This document shows, in pieces, positions 20,280-29,424 of a stretch of DNA of 64,000 nt. Origin of the DNA: DT-68 sp965263245. GTDB lineage: Bacteria; Bacillota_I; Bacilli_A; Mycoplasmatales; Metamycoplasmataceae. The notes below the pieces were generated by a model that worked only from the letters and a program-made list of their open reading frames with translations, did no database searches and had not been told where the DNA came from. The stretch covers positions 1 through 64,000 of the forward strand of contig CBDHHR010001146.1 of assembly GCA_965263245.1 (NCBI GenBank), in the 5' to 3' direction. Both the position numbers and the translations under genes were made by a program. The number at the start of each line of letters is the position of its first letter. The stretch's first letter is position 1.

Positions 20280-22352
20280 CTATTTTTTATTTATTTTTCT
20301 AATGTTTTCAAATGATCAAATTAAATTTTTAGCAATTGGGTTGTAATCATAATTTTCTTTAACTTTTTTATTTTCATCTTCATATTTTTTAATTAGGGTA
20401 ATGATATAAATACTTAATCCCATTGAATAATGTCCTCTAAATTGATTATAAATATTTTTTTTACTTATTAAATAATTACCAATAAATTCATATGTTGCAA
20501 TATTAATGTAAATCGATAAATTATTAGTTTCTTTAGAATAATCAATTTCACATGGTTTTTGCTTATTAAAATCTAATCGATCATAATTCTTATCTTCTTC
20601 TTTATCAATAAAAAAGATTTTTGTTTTTGGATATCCTAAATTTTTTGGTTTTTCCGAAGGGTTAATTTTTTTAATGTTAACATCTTTAACAAAAGTTCCA
20701 TTGAGAATATCAAATGTAATTGTTAAAATTTTATTAAGTGGAATTTCTTTAGCATCAAAAACAATAAAACCATTTTGACCTTTTTGGTCTTTACTAATAA
20801 ATTTTAATGAATTAGGTAATTTAATGATTTTAATAGCATTTAAAACAACGCTACGTTTACCATCAGTTTTATACCTGATTTTTAATTTGTCCTTGGAAAA
20901 TCTATGTGGATTAAGAACCTTAAAATTAAAATAAGTGGGGAAATCCTTTAAATTTTCTTCAATTGTTTGAATTTGATGTTTGGTTATTGATTTTTTTATT
21001 TCGAATGAAGAACGAACTTTTCCTTTTGAAAATAATGAACCAAGCTTTTTAAGATTTTTTGAAAGCTCTTTACTAAAAAATTTATCATCATGAAAAATAC
21101 TAGTTGTCATTTCTCTAATTTTTTTATTAATAGATTGTAATTTTTTAGATTTATTAAGATAATTTATTATTTTCTTTTTAATTTCTTCTCAAAAATAACC
21201 ACTCTCTGAAATATTTTCACGTGATGATGATAAAATTGATTTTTTCTCATTTTTAGAAATATTTGTAAGTTCAACTTCACAAACAAATCTCTTTTTAAGA
21301 AATGAAAGTTCAGCATCATTTAATAATGAATTACCAAAATAACCTTGTGTTTGTCCGTTCATAGTAAAATTAAAAGGACTTTGTGAATTTTTTAAATAGA
21401 AATTAAGTTGGTTTTTTGGAAAATTTTTTTCATTAGACATAATGACTCATCATCTTATATAAATTTTTGAACCTTCTTTTGTTTTAAGTTTTTTCTCTTC
21501 AAAAAATTTTTTATCTTTAATTTTTTTTATTAAATTATTTCTTGCTCCTTCAATTAAAATTTTTTTATCATTATCAATATTTTGAAATCTATCTATTAAT
21601 GTAAACGGTAATGGTGGATGAAAAAGTCGATTTGTAAGTAAATTGTAAATTATTTTTTGATATTCGCTTTTTGAACTTTGTTTTTTATAATATGTAGCTA
21701 CATTAATAATTTTTGTACCTCTTTCCTTTAAAACAAATGAAGAAGCAAAATTTGAATCACCATTAACAACTTTTACAATGTATTCATAAAATCCATTTTT
21801 AGTTTCTTTAGTTCCAGGATTATAACGAATAATAGTCATAACTTCTTTGTCGTTTTTATCTTTAGAATGAATGATGGTAAATTCGTTAAATTTAACTGAA
21901 GTAGAACCACCTTGACCGTAAGCGCCCATTAAATATTTTTTCTTTAATTTGTTAGCACCACCTAATTTTAAAATTGTATCTTCAAACTCATTGTTACTAA
22001 TTCCAATACCTTTATCAGTTACAATTGTGGTAATATTTTTTTCAGAATCTTTATTTTGTGAATTATATATAGAAATATTTATAAGGTTTTTAAACTCTTT
22101 TTCACCTATTTTCTTTTTAATTTCATTAGCTAAATGATCAGGTTTTTTTACATTTCAGTTATATCTAAGATAATACTTTTCTAAAACAGCATCAATTGCA
22201 TTTGTAACTCGTTCAGTTAAGCCAGCACCAGGATCTGTAAGCGTTTGAATAAAACCTTCATTATTAAAAATACCACCTAGTGGTTTTCAAGTATAACCCT
22301 CATTTTCAAGATCTCTAATTTTATTTTTAACATCCTTTTCAGTTATTAACAT
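20280..22352 (-). CDS. GHKL (Hsp90/MutL-like) ATPase, large
   Basis: 690 aa in one frame. The N-terminal Bergerat ATP site is complete: E47 and N51 with D54 in LTERVTNAIDAV (N-box), DKGIG at 113-117 (G1) and GAYGQGGS at 143-150 (G2 lid). The middle contains a beta-rich region, and the remaining 400 residues are unfamiliar. It is not MutL, GyrB or HtpG by its motif context. GHKL ATPases of this size outside housekeeping roles occur in several defence modules, and here it is enclosed by two small helical genes on the same strand. It starts at ATG 22352; there is no strong SD. The function is unknown and the defence link is inference. Confidence 0.8.
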
Positions 22353-22479
22353 TTAAAAATTATATATTTTTTTAAAATCAAAAAAAGATTATTATTTACA
22401 TAAATAGTTAAAAATAAATGATTTTTTATGTTTGATTAAAAGATATTTTTAACGTTTTTTTAATAAAAATAATGTTTGT

Positions 22480-22689
22480 TTAATTTTTTATAAAATCATT
22501 AACATTATTTTTTAAACTAGAAATTGTAACTGTTATATTTTCTCTAATGATTTTATTAATTTCTTCTGCAAGTAATTTCTCTCCAACATCACTTAAATCG
22601 CTAGATAATTGTCTACATGCTTTTAAAAACATTCTTTCATCACCTTCATAGTGTGCTTTTACCATTTTAATTAAAGTTTTTCTTTCCAT
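22480..22689 (-). CDS. Small helical protein upstream of GHKL ATPase
   Basis: 69 aa, SD AGAAGG about 9 bases before the ATG. The sequence IKMVKAHYEGDERMFLKACR followed by LSSDLSDVGEKLLAEEINKI resembles the N-terminal helical domain of AAA ATPases that are paired with subtilisin-like proteases in defence loci. There the pattern is ...H.EGDD.RF...A.Q.A......G...LA.EL. Here it stands alone as a separate gene. It is the first gene of the presumed three-gene unit with the GHKL ATPase and the 67-aa protein. The similarity was made from memory of the pattern, without a search. Confidence 0.65.
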   Translation of the reverse strand: MERKTLIKMVKAHYEGDERMFLKACRQLSSDLSDVGEKLLAEEINKIIRENITVTISSLKNNVNDFIKN

Positions 22690-22936
22690 ATTTTAAACCT
22701 TCTTATATATTATTTATATTATTATTATTATGTAATAAAAATGAAAAAATGAAATTAATTTTTATTAAATAATCACTTTAATTTATTTTGATTCTAAACT
22801 AGTTTTTTTATTTTACAAAATTTAAAATAAGTTTCATTTAAACAATAATAATTATGTTATAAAATTAATAGGAAAAATCAAAAATTACAATTAAAAGTTT
22901 TTAAAATAATTAAAATAAACAATATTTGAAAAAAAT
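22690..22936. other. Gene-free gap upstream of the duplicated leader
   Basis: AT-rich, contains only the promoter region of the 69-aa gene (SD and AT stretches). No ORF, RNA gene or repeat recognised. Confidence 0.4.
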
Positions 22937-23179
22937 CTTAAAGTCTTTAAAATAAGCTTTTTAGCTCACTAAATGAACTTTTTTATTTTTTTATATAAAG
23001 AAAAATTTTATAATTCAACGTACAAAAAGAAAGGAAAATTATAAAATTATTTTATTAGAAATAATTATTTAAATATTCAAAATAATATCTATCATTTAAA
23101 TTTTAATTTTTAGTGTTAATTAAAATAATGATTGTAAAAATATTTTTAAAAATTAATTTTATAAATAATATGTGGAAAG
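22937..23179 (+). repeat. Degenerate copy of surface-protein promoter and yhfY leader
   Basis: Starts with CTTAAAGTCTTTAAAATAAG, followed by a small hairpin (AGCTCACTAAATGAACT), an interrupted T-run (T6-A-T7) and a TATAAT (23009-23014). The same series is found at 36499-36575 (plus) and, inverted, at 35529-35612 where it drives the surface-protein gene. Here the former ATG after AAAGGAAAATT has become ATA. The homology with the yhfY leader continues to about 23179. It is a relic of a duplication. Confidence 0.75.
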
Positions 23180-23416
23180 ATGAAAAGGTTAAAAGTTGTA
23201 TTAGATTCAAAACAGATTGATGAAAAAAATTTTTTATTTTTAAATAATTTAAATAGAAAAATAGAAAAATGAAATAAAAATAATAGAAAAAAAATTATAA
23301 CTTGCAATGAAATTATGACTTCAAAAATAGAAAATAAGAAAAAAGTAAACAAACTTTGACTTATTAAATTTAAAGAAAGAATTAATAATGAAGAGTCAAG
23401 ATTTAATGCAAGATAA
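23180..23416 (+). pseudogene. Truncated YhfY/PRD-like paralogue
   Basis: 78 codons: MKRLKVVLDSKQIDEKNF then LFLNNLNRKIEKWNKNNRK, clearly paralogous to the intact protein at 36746-37072 (MERLKILLDSKQIDEETFLF). It loses similarity after about 60 residues and ends where nrdE begins, overlapping nrdE by 29 bases in another frame. The intact copy is 108 aa, so this one is a 3'-truncated duplicate. A short protein may still be made, but function is doubtful. Confidence 0.75.
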
Positions 23417-25535
23417 ATACATTGCATTAAATGCATTGTTAAAAACCTATTCTAAAAAAACACATGATTATGCTCCTGACAAAGAGGCAGCAGATTTATA
23501 CTTAAAGCATCATATTAAACCAAATATGAAAAAATTTAAAGGTGTTAAAGAAAGAATAGAATATTTAGTAAAAAATAATTATTATGAAAAAGAAGTTATT
23601 GACAAATATTCAATGCAAGAAATTGAAGATATTACTAAATATGCTTACAGTTTTAAGCATTCATTTCCAAGTTTTATGGGGATATTAAAATTCTTCAATA
23701 CTTATGCTTTAAAAAGTTTTTCAGGTAAAAAATATTTAGAAACTTATGAAGAAAGAGTGGTTATGAATGCTCTTCTTCTAGGTGGCGGTAACATTAAAAG
23801 AGCAAGTGCAATTTTAAAAACTATAATTAAAGGAAAGTTTCAACCTGCTACTCCAACTTTTTTAAATGCTGGTAAAAAACAAAGAGGTGAATTTGTTTCT
23901 TGTTATTTATTAAGGGTTGAAGATAATATGGAATCAATTGCAAGAAGTATTACTAGTTCATTACAACTTTCAAAAAGAGGTGGTGGAGTTGCTATTTGTT
24001 TAACAAATTTAAGGGAAACAAAATCTCCAATTAAGAAAAATGATGGCTTATCATCTGGTATTATTCCGGTTATGAAATTATTAGAAGATTCATTTTCTTA
24101 TGCTAATCAACTTGGTCAAAGACAAGGTGCAGGAGCTGTTTATTTAAACGTTCATCATCCAGATATTTTAACTTTTTTAGATACTAAAAAAGAAAATGCT
24201 GATGAAAAAATTAGAATTAAATCTTTATCTTTAGGTGTTGTTATTCCAGATGTTACATTTGAACTTGCAAAAAACAATGAAGACATGGCTTTATTTTCTC
24301 CCTATGACATTGAAAGAGTTTACGGAAAGGCAATGACAGATATTTCAATTACTGAAGAATATGAAAACATGTTATATAACCATAAAATTAGAAAAAGTTT
24401 TATATCTGCACGTAAATTATTTATGAAAATTGCTGAGCTTCATTTTGAATCTGGATATCCTTACTTAATGTTTGATGACACTGTTAATAATAGTAGTGCT
24501 TATAAAAAAAGAATTATTATGTCAAATTTATGTTCTGAAATTGCTCAAGTTTCAACAAAATCAACATATGAAAACAATTTAAACTACATTAAAGTGGGAA
24601 ATGATATTTCATGTAACCTAGGTTCTATTAACATTGCAAAAATTATGGATGAGGGACAAGAATTTGGTGAAGTTATTGAAAATTCAATTAGATCATTAGA
24701 TTACATTTCAAGAAATAGTGATTTTTCTCCAGTTCCCTCAGTTCAAAAAGGAAATGATAAAACTGCTGCTATTGGTCTTGGAGCAATGAATTTACACGGG
24801 TTTTTAGCAACAAATAAAATTTACTATAATTCAGTTGAAGCTGTTGATTTTACAAACATTTTCTTTTATACTTTTGCTTATAATGCTTTTAAAGCTTCAA
24901 ACAAAATGGCAATTGAAAATAAAAAAGCATTTTATAAATTTGAAGAATCAAAATTTGCAACTGGTGAATATTTTGAAAAATATACCGAATGTGAAGAAAA
25001 CTTTTGAACTCCTGCAACTGAAAAAATTAAAAAAATCTTTAAAAAATACAAAGTTGATGTTCCTACAAAAAACGATTGAATTAAATTATCAAATTCAATT
25101 CAAAAACACGGTTTAGCAAACGGTTATTTAATGGCCATTGCTCCAACTGGTTCAATTTCATATTTAAGTTCTTGTACTCCTTCACTTCAACCGGTTGTTG
25201 ATGCTATTGAAGTTAGAAAAGAAGGAAAACTTGGTAGAGTTTATTATCCAGCTTATAATCTTAGCAAAGAAACCGCAAAGTATTATGAAAGTGATGCATA
25301 TGACATTGGTCCAAACCCAATTATTGATGTTGTTTCAGCTGCTCAAAAACACATTGATCAAGCAATATCATTAACACTATTTATGAAAGATACTGCTACC
25401 ACTAGAGATCTTAATAAAGCTTATATTTATGCATACAAGAAAAAATGTAAAACTATTTATTATGTAAGAATTAGACAAGATGTTATTGATGGTTTTGAAT
25501 CATATGAAGATGATTGTGAAGCTTGCACAATATAA
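23388..25535 (+). CDS. nrdE: Ribonucleotide reductase large subunit NrdE
   Basis: Catalytic alpha subunit, 715 aa, class Ib/Ie size. Landmarks: substrate-site Cys in EFVSCYLLRVED, GGGVAICLTNLRE, active-site NLCSEIAQVS (Asn-Cys-Glu), radical-transfer and allosteric regions, PTGSISYLSSCTPS, and the C-terminal redox pair in DDCEACTI. It must work with the metal-free NrdF at 7418-8440. In most mycoplasmas nrdF, nrdI and nrdE form one operon; here nrdE is alone, on the opposite strand and 15 kb away. A weak SD (AAAGAAAG) precedes the ATG; an in-frame ATG at 23406 is an alternative start. The upstream DNA is the duplicated yhfY leader, so its promoter may be borrowed. Confidence 0.96.
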
Positions 25536-25668
25536 AAAAATAATTAAAATTTAAACTAATATATTATTTTAAAAATCAATTTTTTTGAAAAATATTAAAT
25601 ATAAAAAAATATTATAAAAAACGAATATATTAAATTGAAAAATTGCTTTTAACACGAAAATCATTAGA

Positions 25669-25674
25669 TATAAT
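25669..25674 (+). promoter_or_regulatory. -10 box of the compact Cas13-like gene
   Basis: TATAAT with a possible -35 TTGCTT at 25643-25648 (20-base spacer, long) or TTGAAA further up. Transcription would start near 25681, giving a leader of about 38 bases that contains AGGA at 25707-25710 before the ATG at 25719. No promoter-like spacing is available between the gene and the array, so this promoter could serve both. Confidence 0.55.
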
Positions 25675-25718
25675 TTAATAATAAATTATTAATAATAAAA
25701 ATTTATAGGACGTGTTAA

Positions 25719-27698
25719 ATGGAAGAAAAAATAATATTTGCTTTATATTCAAATAAAGCCTTAGACAATTTAAAATCATACATAAAAATTAATAATCAAG
25801 AAAAAGTTTCTGATTATGAAAAATCTTTTTTTTATAATAATAATTGAAGATCTCAAAGGGAAAAAAATAAGAAAATTATTCAAAAAGAAAAAAATAAAAA
25901 ATCTAATAATCAAGATTATGAAATAAAGGAAATGTTAGAGTTAAAAGATATTAAATTTTTTGAAGATCAACAAAAATTTTCTAAAGATAAAGAAACTTGT
26001 TCAATGTATTTTTACTTAAATACAATAAGAAACTTTTATTCTCATGAAAAAAAGAAAGATTTAATAGAAGAAAATAAAAAACATTTAGATCATTCAGAAG
26101 AAAAAATTTTATCTTCATTTAAAGCTTTTTTTAAAAATTCTTCTTTTAGAAGCTTTTTCTATAATGATTTTGATAAAAAAACATTAAGAATTTTAGTAAT
26201 TTCTTTATTTTTAAATAAATTAAATTTAAATGATTTTCATAGTAAATTAGATTGAGCTGAAAATAAAAAAATAGATGTTTGTCAAATATGAAAAAAATAT
26301 AAATTTTCTTGTTCAAAAATCAATGTAAATTTTGATGTTAGATGAAAAATAATTAACTATATTAAAAATTTTAATGATTTTAAGAATAAAAAAGTTGTTT
26401 TTATAAAAAATTCAAAAGATTTATTAAATTATAAATTTAAAGATAAAAATATCTATTTTAAACATGCTAAATCATCTAAAAAACAAAAAGTAAATAAATA
26501 TTTATTAAACGTTTTTGATAAAAAGAAAATGAACCAAAAATATCAATTAAACTTTAATTCTTTGCAAAACTTATTTTATGTTTATGATGGAAATAAAGAT
26601 ATTTACCAATTATTATTCAATAATCATTTTTATGAACAAAAAGAAAATCCAAATAGTGATGATTTTAATGGTTTTACAAAAATGGTTAAGTCAGAAAATG
26701 TAAACGTAAGAAATTTATTAAAAATATTAAATAGAATCATTAAATATGACTCAAATATAACTTATGAAGAATTATCTAGTAATAATTTTGAACTACTACA
26801 TAGTTCATTTATAAATAAAAATGTAGAAAATCTTAAAAATAATGAATTTTTTAAAGATTATTTTAAAACTTGTTTAAATTTAGAATTAAATGATGTTAAA
26901 AATATCGATAATTTAAAAGAAAAAATAAAAACTTTTATATTAAATTATGTTAATAATGAGCAAAAATTTGATGAATATAAAAATAGAGAAAAATCTCATT
27001 CTAATCAAAAATATACTATTAAAAATAAAAAAAATATTTCTAAAAATAAAAAAAATATTTCTTCTCAAAAATTAAGTTTAGAAGTTACCAAAAAATTACA
27101 CCAAAAATTTAATCTAAATTGAAAAAATGAAAATGTTAAAAAATACGTATTTCCAATAATTAATTTTTATTGTAATATTTTCAATAAAATAGAAAAAACA
27201 AAAAATTATTCTTTTAATTCAGATGTATTTACGAATGAAGAAAAAGAAAATTTACCAATTGGTTTTGAAATTATTAAAGATGAATTATTATCAAGAATAC
27301 CTATAAGTAAAAATAAGAAAATCATTTCTATAAATGAAATTAATAAATTAGATAAATTAAAAATTCAAATTGAACCTTTTAAAGAACAAAGTTTTAGACA
27401 AATTTTAACAAGCAAATTATTTCTAAGCATGTTACATTCATATAATAAAACTTTTAAATTAAATAATGTAATTGAAGAAAATGATTTTAATGTTGTAAAA
27501 AAAGATTTTGAAGAATATAGAGAAAAAGAAATTATGTTTTTTGAAAAAGTAATTTTTTGGGATGATCAAGAAAATAATTCCAAAAAGCAAAAAATGAGAA
27601 ATATGGTCTTGCACAATGATCTTTTATCCAAAAAATCATGCAATGGTGATTATAATTTATTTAAAGAATTTATAAATGAACTAATTTCTAAACATTAA
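25719..27698 (+). CDS. Compact Cas13-like CRISPR effector with two HEPN RNase motifs
   Basis: 659 aa in one open frame with TGA as Trp, intact. Two R-x4-H motifs, the catalytic signature of HEPN ribonucleases, lie near the ends. R104-H109 is in TIRNFYSHEKK and R627-H632 is in KMRNMVLHNDLL. HEPN domains at the extreme N- and C-termini, with RN-x-x-SH and RN-x-x-LHN wording, are the layout of Cas13b and the small Cas13X/Y/bt proteins, not of Cas13a/c/d. At 659 aa it is smaller than those (about 775-1150 aa from memory). No RuvC, HNH or WYL motif is seen. A Lys/Asn linker with a tandem 7-residue repeat (KNKKNIS, 435-448) lies in the middle. The stop is 8 nt before the first CRISPR repeat. The expected role is crRNA-guided RNA cleavage with collateral activity. 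The family assignment is inferred; no search was run. Confidence 0.85.
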
Positions 27699-27706
27699 AA
27701 ATCTAG

Positions 27707-28204
27707 GTTTTAGTACTAGTGCGTATGACACTAGTCTTAAACAAGCTACAGCAGCACATTCAAGATTATGATGTTTTGGTACTAGTGCCTATGACACTAG
27801 TCTTAAACTATACTTTGTTAGTTGTTTTGATTGAAATTGTTTTGGTACTAGTGCGTATGACACTAGTCTTAAACTGGAAAATACTTTCCGGCTTTTATGC
27901 AAAAGTTTTAGTACTAGTGCGTATGACACTAGTCTTAAACCCATAGTTTAGAGACTTGGCTAACCGGTCTGTTTTAGTACTAGTGCATATGACACTAGTC
28001 TTAAACGCTAATGGTAATTAACCATACTCTAAAACTGTTTTAGTACTAGTGCGTATGACACTAGTCTTAAACCTTTTAACACTACATCAACCGAACCGAG
28101 AAGTTTTAGTACTAGTGCGTATGACACTAGTCTTAAACCCTCGTCTTTGTTTGTTTGAATGGGAATTTGTTTTAGTACTAGTGCGTATGACACTAGTCTT
28201 AAAC
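27707..28204 (+). CRISPR. CRISPR array, 8 repeats of 36 nt, 7 spacers of exactly 30 nt
   Basis: Repeats at 27707, 27773, 27839, 27905, 27971, 28037, 28103 and 28169, each 36 nt. Spacers are 27743-27772, 27809-27838, 27875-27904, 27941-27970, 28007-28036, 28073-28102 and 28139-28168, all 30 nt and all different. The repeat begins GTTTTAGTACTAGTG and ends CACTAGTCTTAAAC. ACTAGTG (9-15) pairs perfectly with CACTAGT (23-29) across a 7-nt loop, and outer bases 1-4 and 6-7 pair with 30-31 and 33-36. Repeats 2 and 3 carry A6G, which keeps a G-U pair; repeats 2 and 5 vary only at loop position 17. A self-folding repeat needs no tracrRNA, as in type VI. Spacers are richer in G/C than the host, suggesting foreign origin. 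No cas1/cas2 is in the window. Confidence 0.97.
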
Positions 28205-28210
28205 ATCAAT

Positions 28211-28239
28211 AAAAAAAATCAGCGTTTGCTGATTTTTTG
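28211..28239 (+). terminator. Rho-independent terminator of the CRISPR locus
   Basis: AAAAAATCAGC, loop GTTT, GCTGATTTTTT, starting 6 nt after the last repeat. It marks the 3' end of a plus-strand transcript, which fixes the direction of array transcription as that of the effector gene. Confidence 0.88.
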
Positions 28240-28372
28240 TTTTTAAAAAGTAAGTGAAATGTTAAAAAAATGATGATTTTAAAAAATAGTTTATTTTTTA
28301 AAGATAGCAAAAATTACTAAAGTGATATTTTAATTTGTCTTTAATTAAATCAGGAAATAAATTTAAAAATTT

Positions 28373-29206
28373 TTATGTAAAAATATCAAAATAATCCTTA
28401 ATTTTATTTTTCATTGCAATTATTCCTGACTCATTAATTTTTCTTATGTTATATTCATTTGGATTTTCTTTTAAATACTTTCGAATTGATTTAAAATTTT
28501 CAATTAATAAATCTGTTCCAACATTTATCTTAGTTATGCCACTTTTTATAGCATTTTTAATATCTTTAAAAGCTATTCCCGAAGTTCCGTGCATCACTAG
28601 TGGAATTGGTATTACTTGCGAAGCTTTTTTAATTAAATCAAAATTAAGTTTTGCTTTAGCTTTGTATTTTCCGTGCGTAGTTCCAAAAGCTATTGCTAAA
28701 AAATCAGGACTTGTTTGCTTGTAAAAACTTATTACATTTTCAAGTGAAGGAATCAAATTTTTTGCAACGTTTAAATGATCTTCTTTACCACCAACATGAC
28801 CAATTTCAATTTCTAACTCAACATTTTTTTTCTTTGCTAGCGTTTTTACTTTATTTGATATAGATACATTTTCTTTTACATCTAGTTGCGATCCGTCATA
28901 CATCACTGAAGAAAATCCATCGTTAATCGCTCTTTTTATTAAGTCTAAATCCTGAGTATGATCAAGGTGCAAGGCAACATTAACCTTAGCTTTTTTAGCT
29001 ACTGAAAACATTGCAGGAACAATATAATCATATTTAATTCATTTTAAAGCACCAGAAGTAATTTGAACTATAACATCGTTTTTTGTCTCTTCTGCAGCTT
29101 CAATAACTGCTCTTAACATTTCTAAATTTAAAATGTTAAAAGCAAAAGCACCAACTTTTTTAACTTTAGCCTTATTTAAAATTAATGATGTTTTTACTAA
29201 GCTCAT
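28373..29206 (-). CDS. Class II fructose-bisphosphate aldolase family protein
   Basis: 277-aa zinc aldolase splitting a ketose bisphosphate. Zinc and catalytic residues: NVALHLDHTQD (His and catalytic Asp), ELEIEIGHVGG (Glu), FGTTHGKYK (His), MHGTSGI (His), and the phosphate loop INVGTDLL. It is shorter than FbaA and close in type to tagatose/fructose-1,6-bisphosphate aldolases (GatY/KbaY/Fba small form). It is divergent from the DeoR regulator and the fructose-type PTS, whose kinase would supply its substrate. SD AAAGGAC precedes the ATG at 29206. Exact sugar (fructose or tagatose) cannot be told. Confidence 0.9.
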
Positions 29207-29379
29207 ATAAAGTCCTTTTATAAAAATTATAATGTATATTTAGAAAATGCACTTTTTACAAGTTATAAATAATTTTAATAGTTAAATAGTTAATTATAAT
29301 TTTTAAAAACTAACAATATTTTTTAATTAACATTTCTAAATTACTTTTAAAAATTATAAAATATTTTTATTCAAAATAA

Positions 29380-29409
29380 GTCAAAAAAGTTCAAAAAAAG
29401 TCATATAAT
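29380..29409 (+). promoter_or_regulatory. Promoter and putative DeoR-type operator repeats
   Basis: AAGTCA, AAGTTCA and AAGTCA follow each other with spacings of about 9 to 11 bases (29378-29403) directly upstream of a TATAAT at 29404-29409. Phased direct repeats overlapping the promoter region are the usual binding pattern for DeoR-family repressors, and the regulator gene follows, so autoregulation is likely. SD AGAGG is at 29415-29419. Confidence 0.55.
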
Positions 29410-29424
29410 TATTTTAGAGGCAAA

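Noticed and set aside
25932..27698. Effector as three separate small genes or a pseudogene
   Set aside because: All breaks are TGA codons, which are Trp throughout this genome; the fragments are in one frame and join without TAA or TAG.
25719..28204. Type II-A (Cas9) assignment, because the repeat starts GTTTTAG and spacers are 30 nt as in mycoplasma Cas9 arrays
   Set aside because: The repeat is self-complementary, no anti-repeat or tracrRNA-like sequence is nearby, and the adjacent protein is 659 aa without HNH or RuvC motifs but with two HEPN motifs.
27719..28246. Plus-strand ORFs inside the CRISPR array (repeating MRMTLVLN peptide)
   Set aside because: They are translations of the repeats themselves with no SD; the periodic 36/30 layout and hairpin show it is a CRISPR array, not a repeat protein gene.
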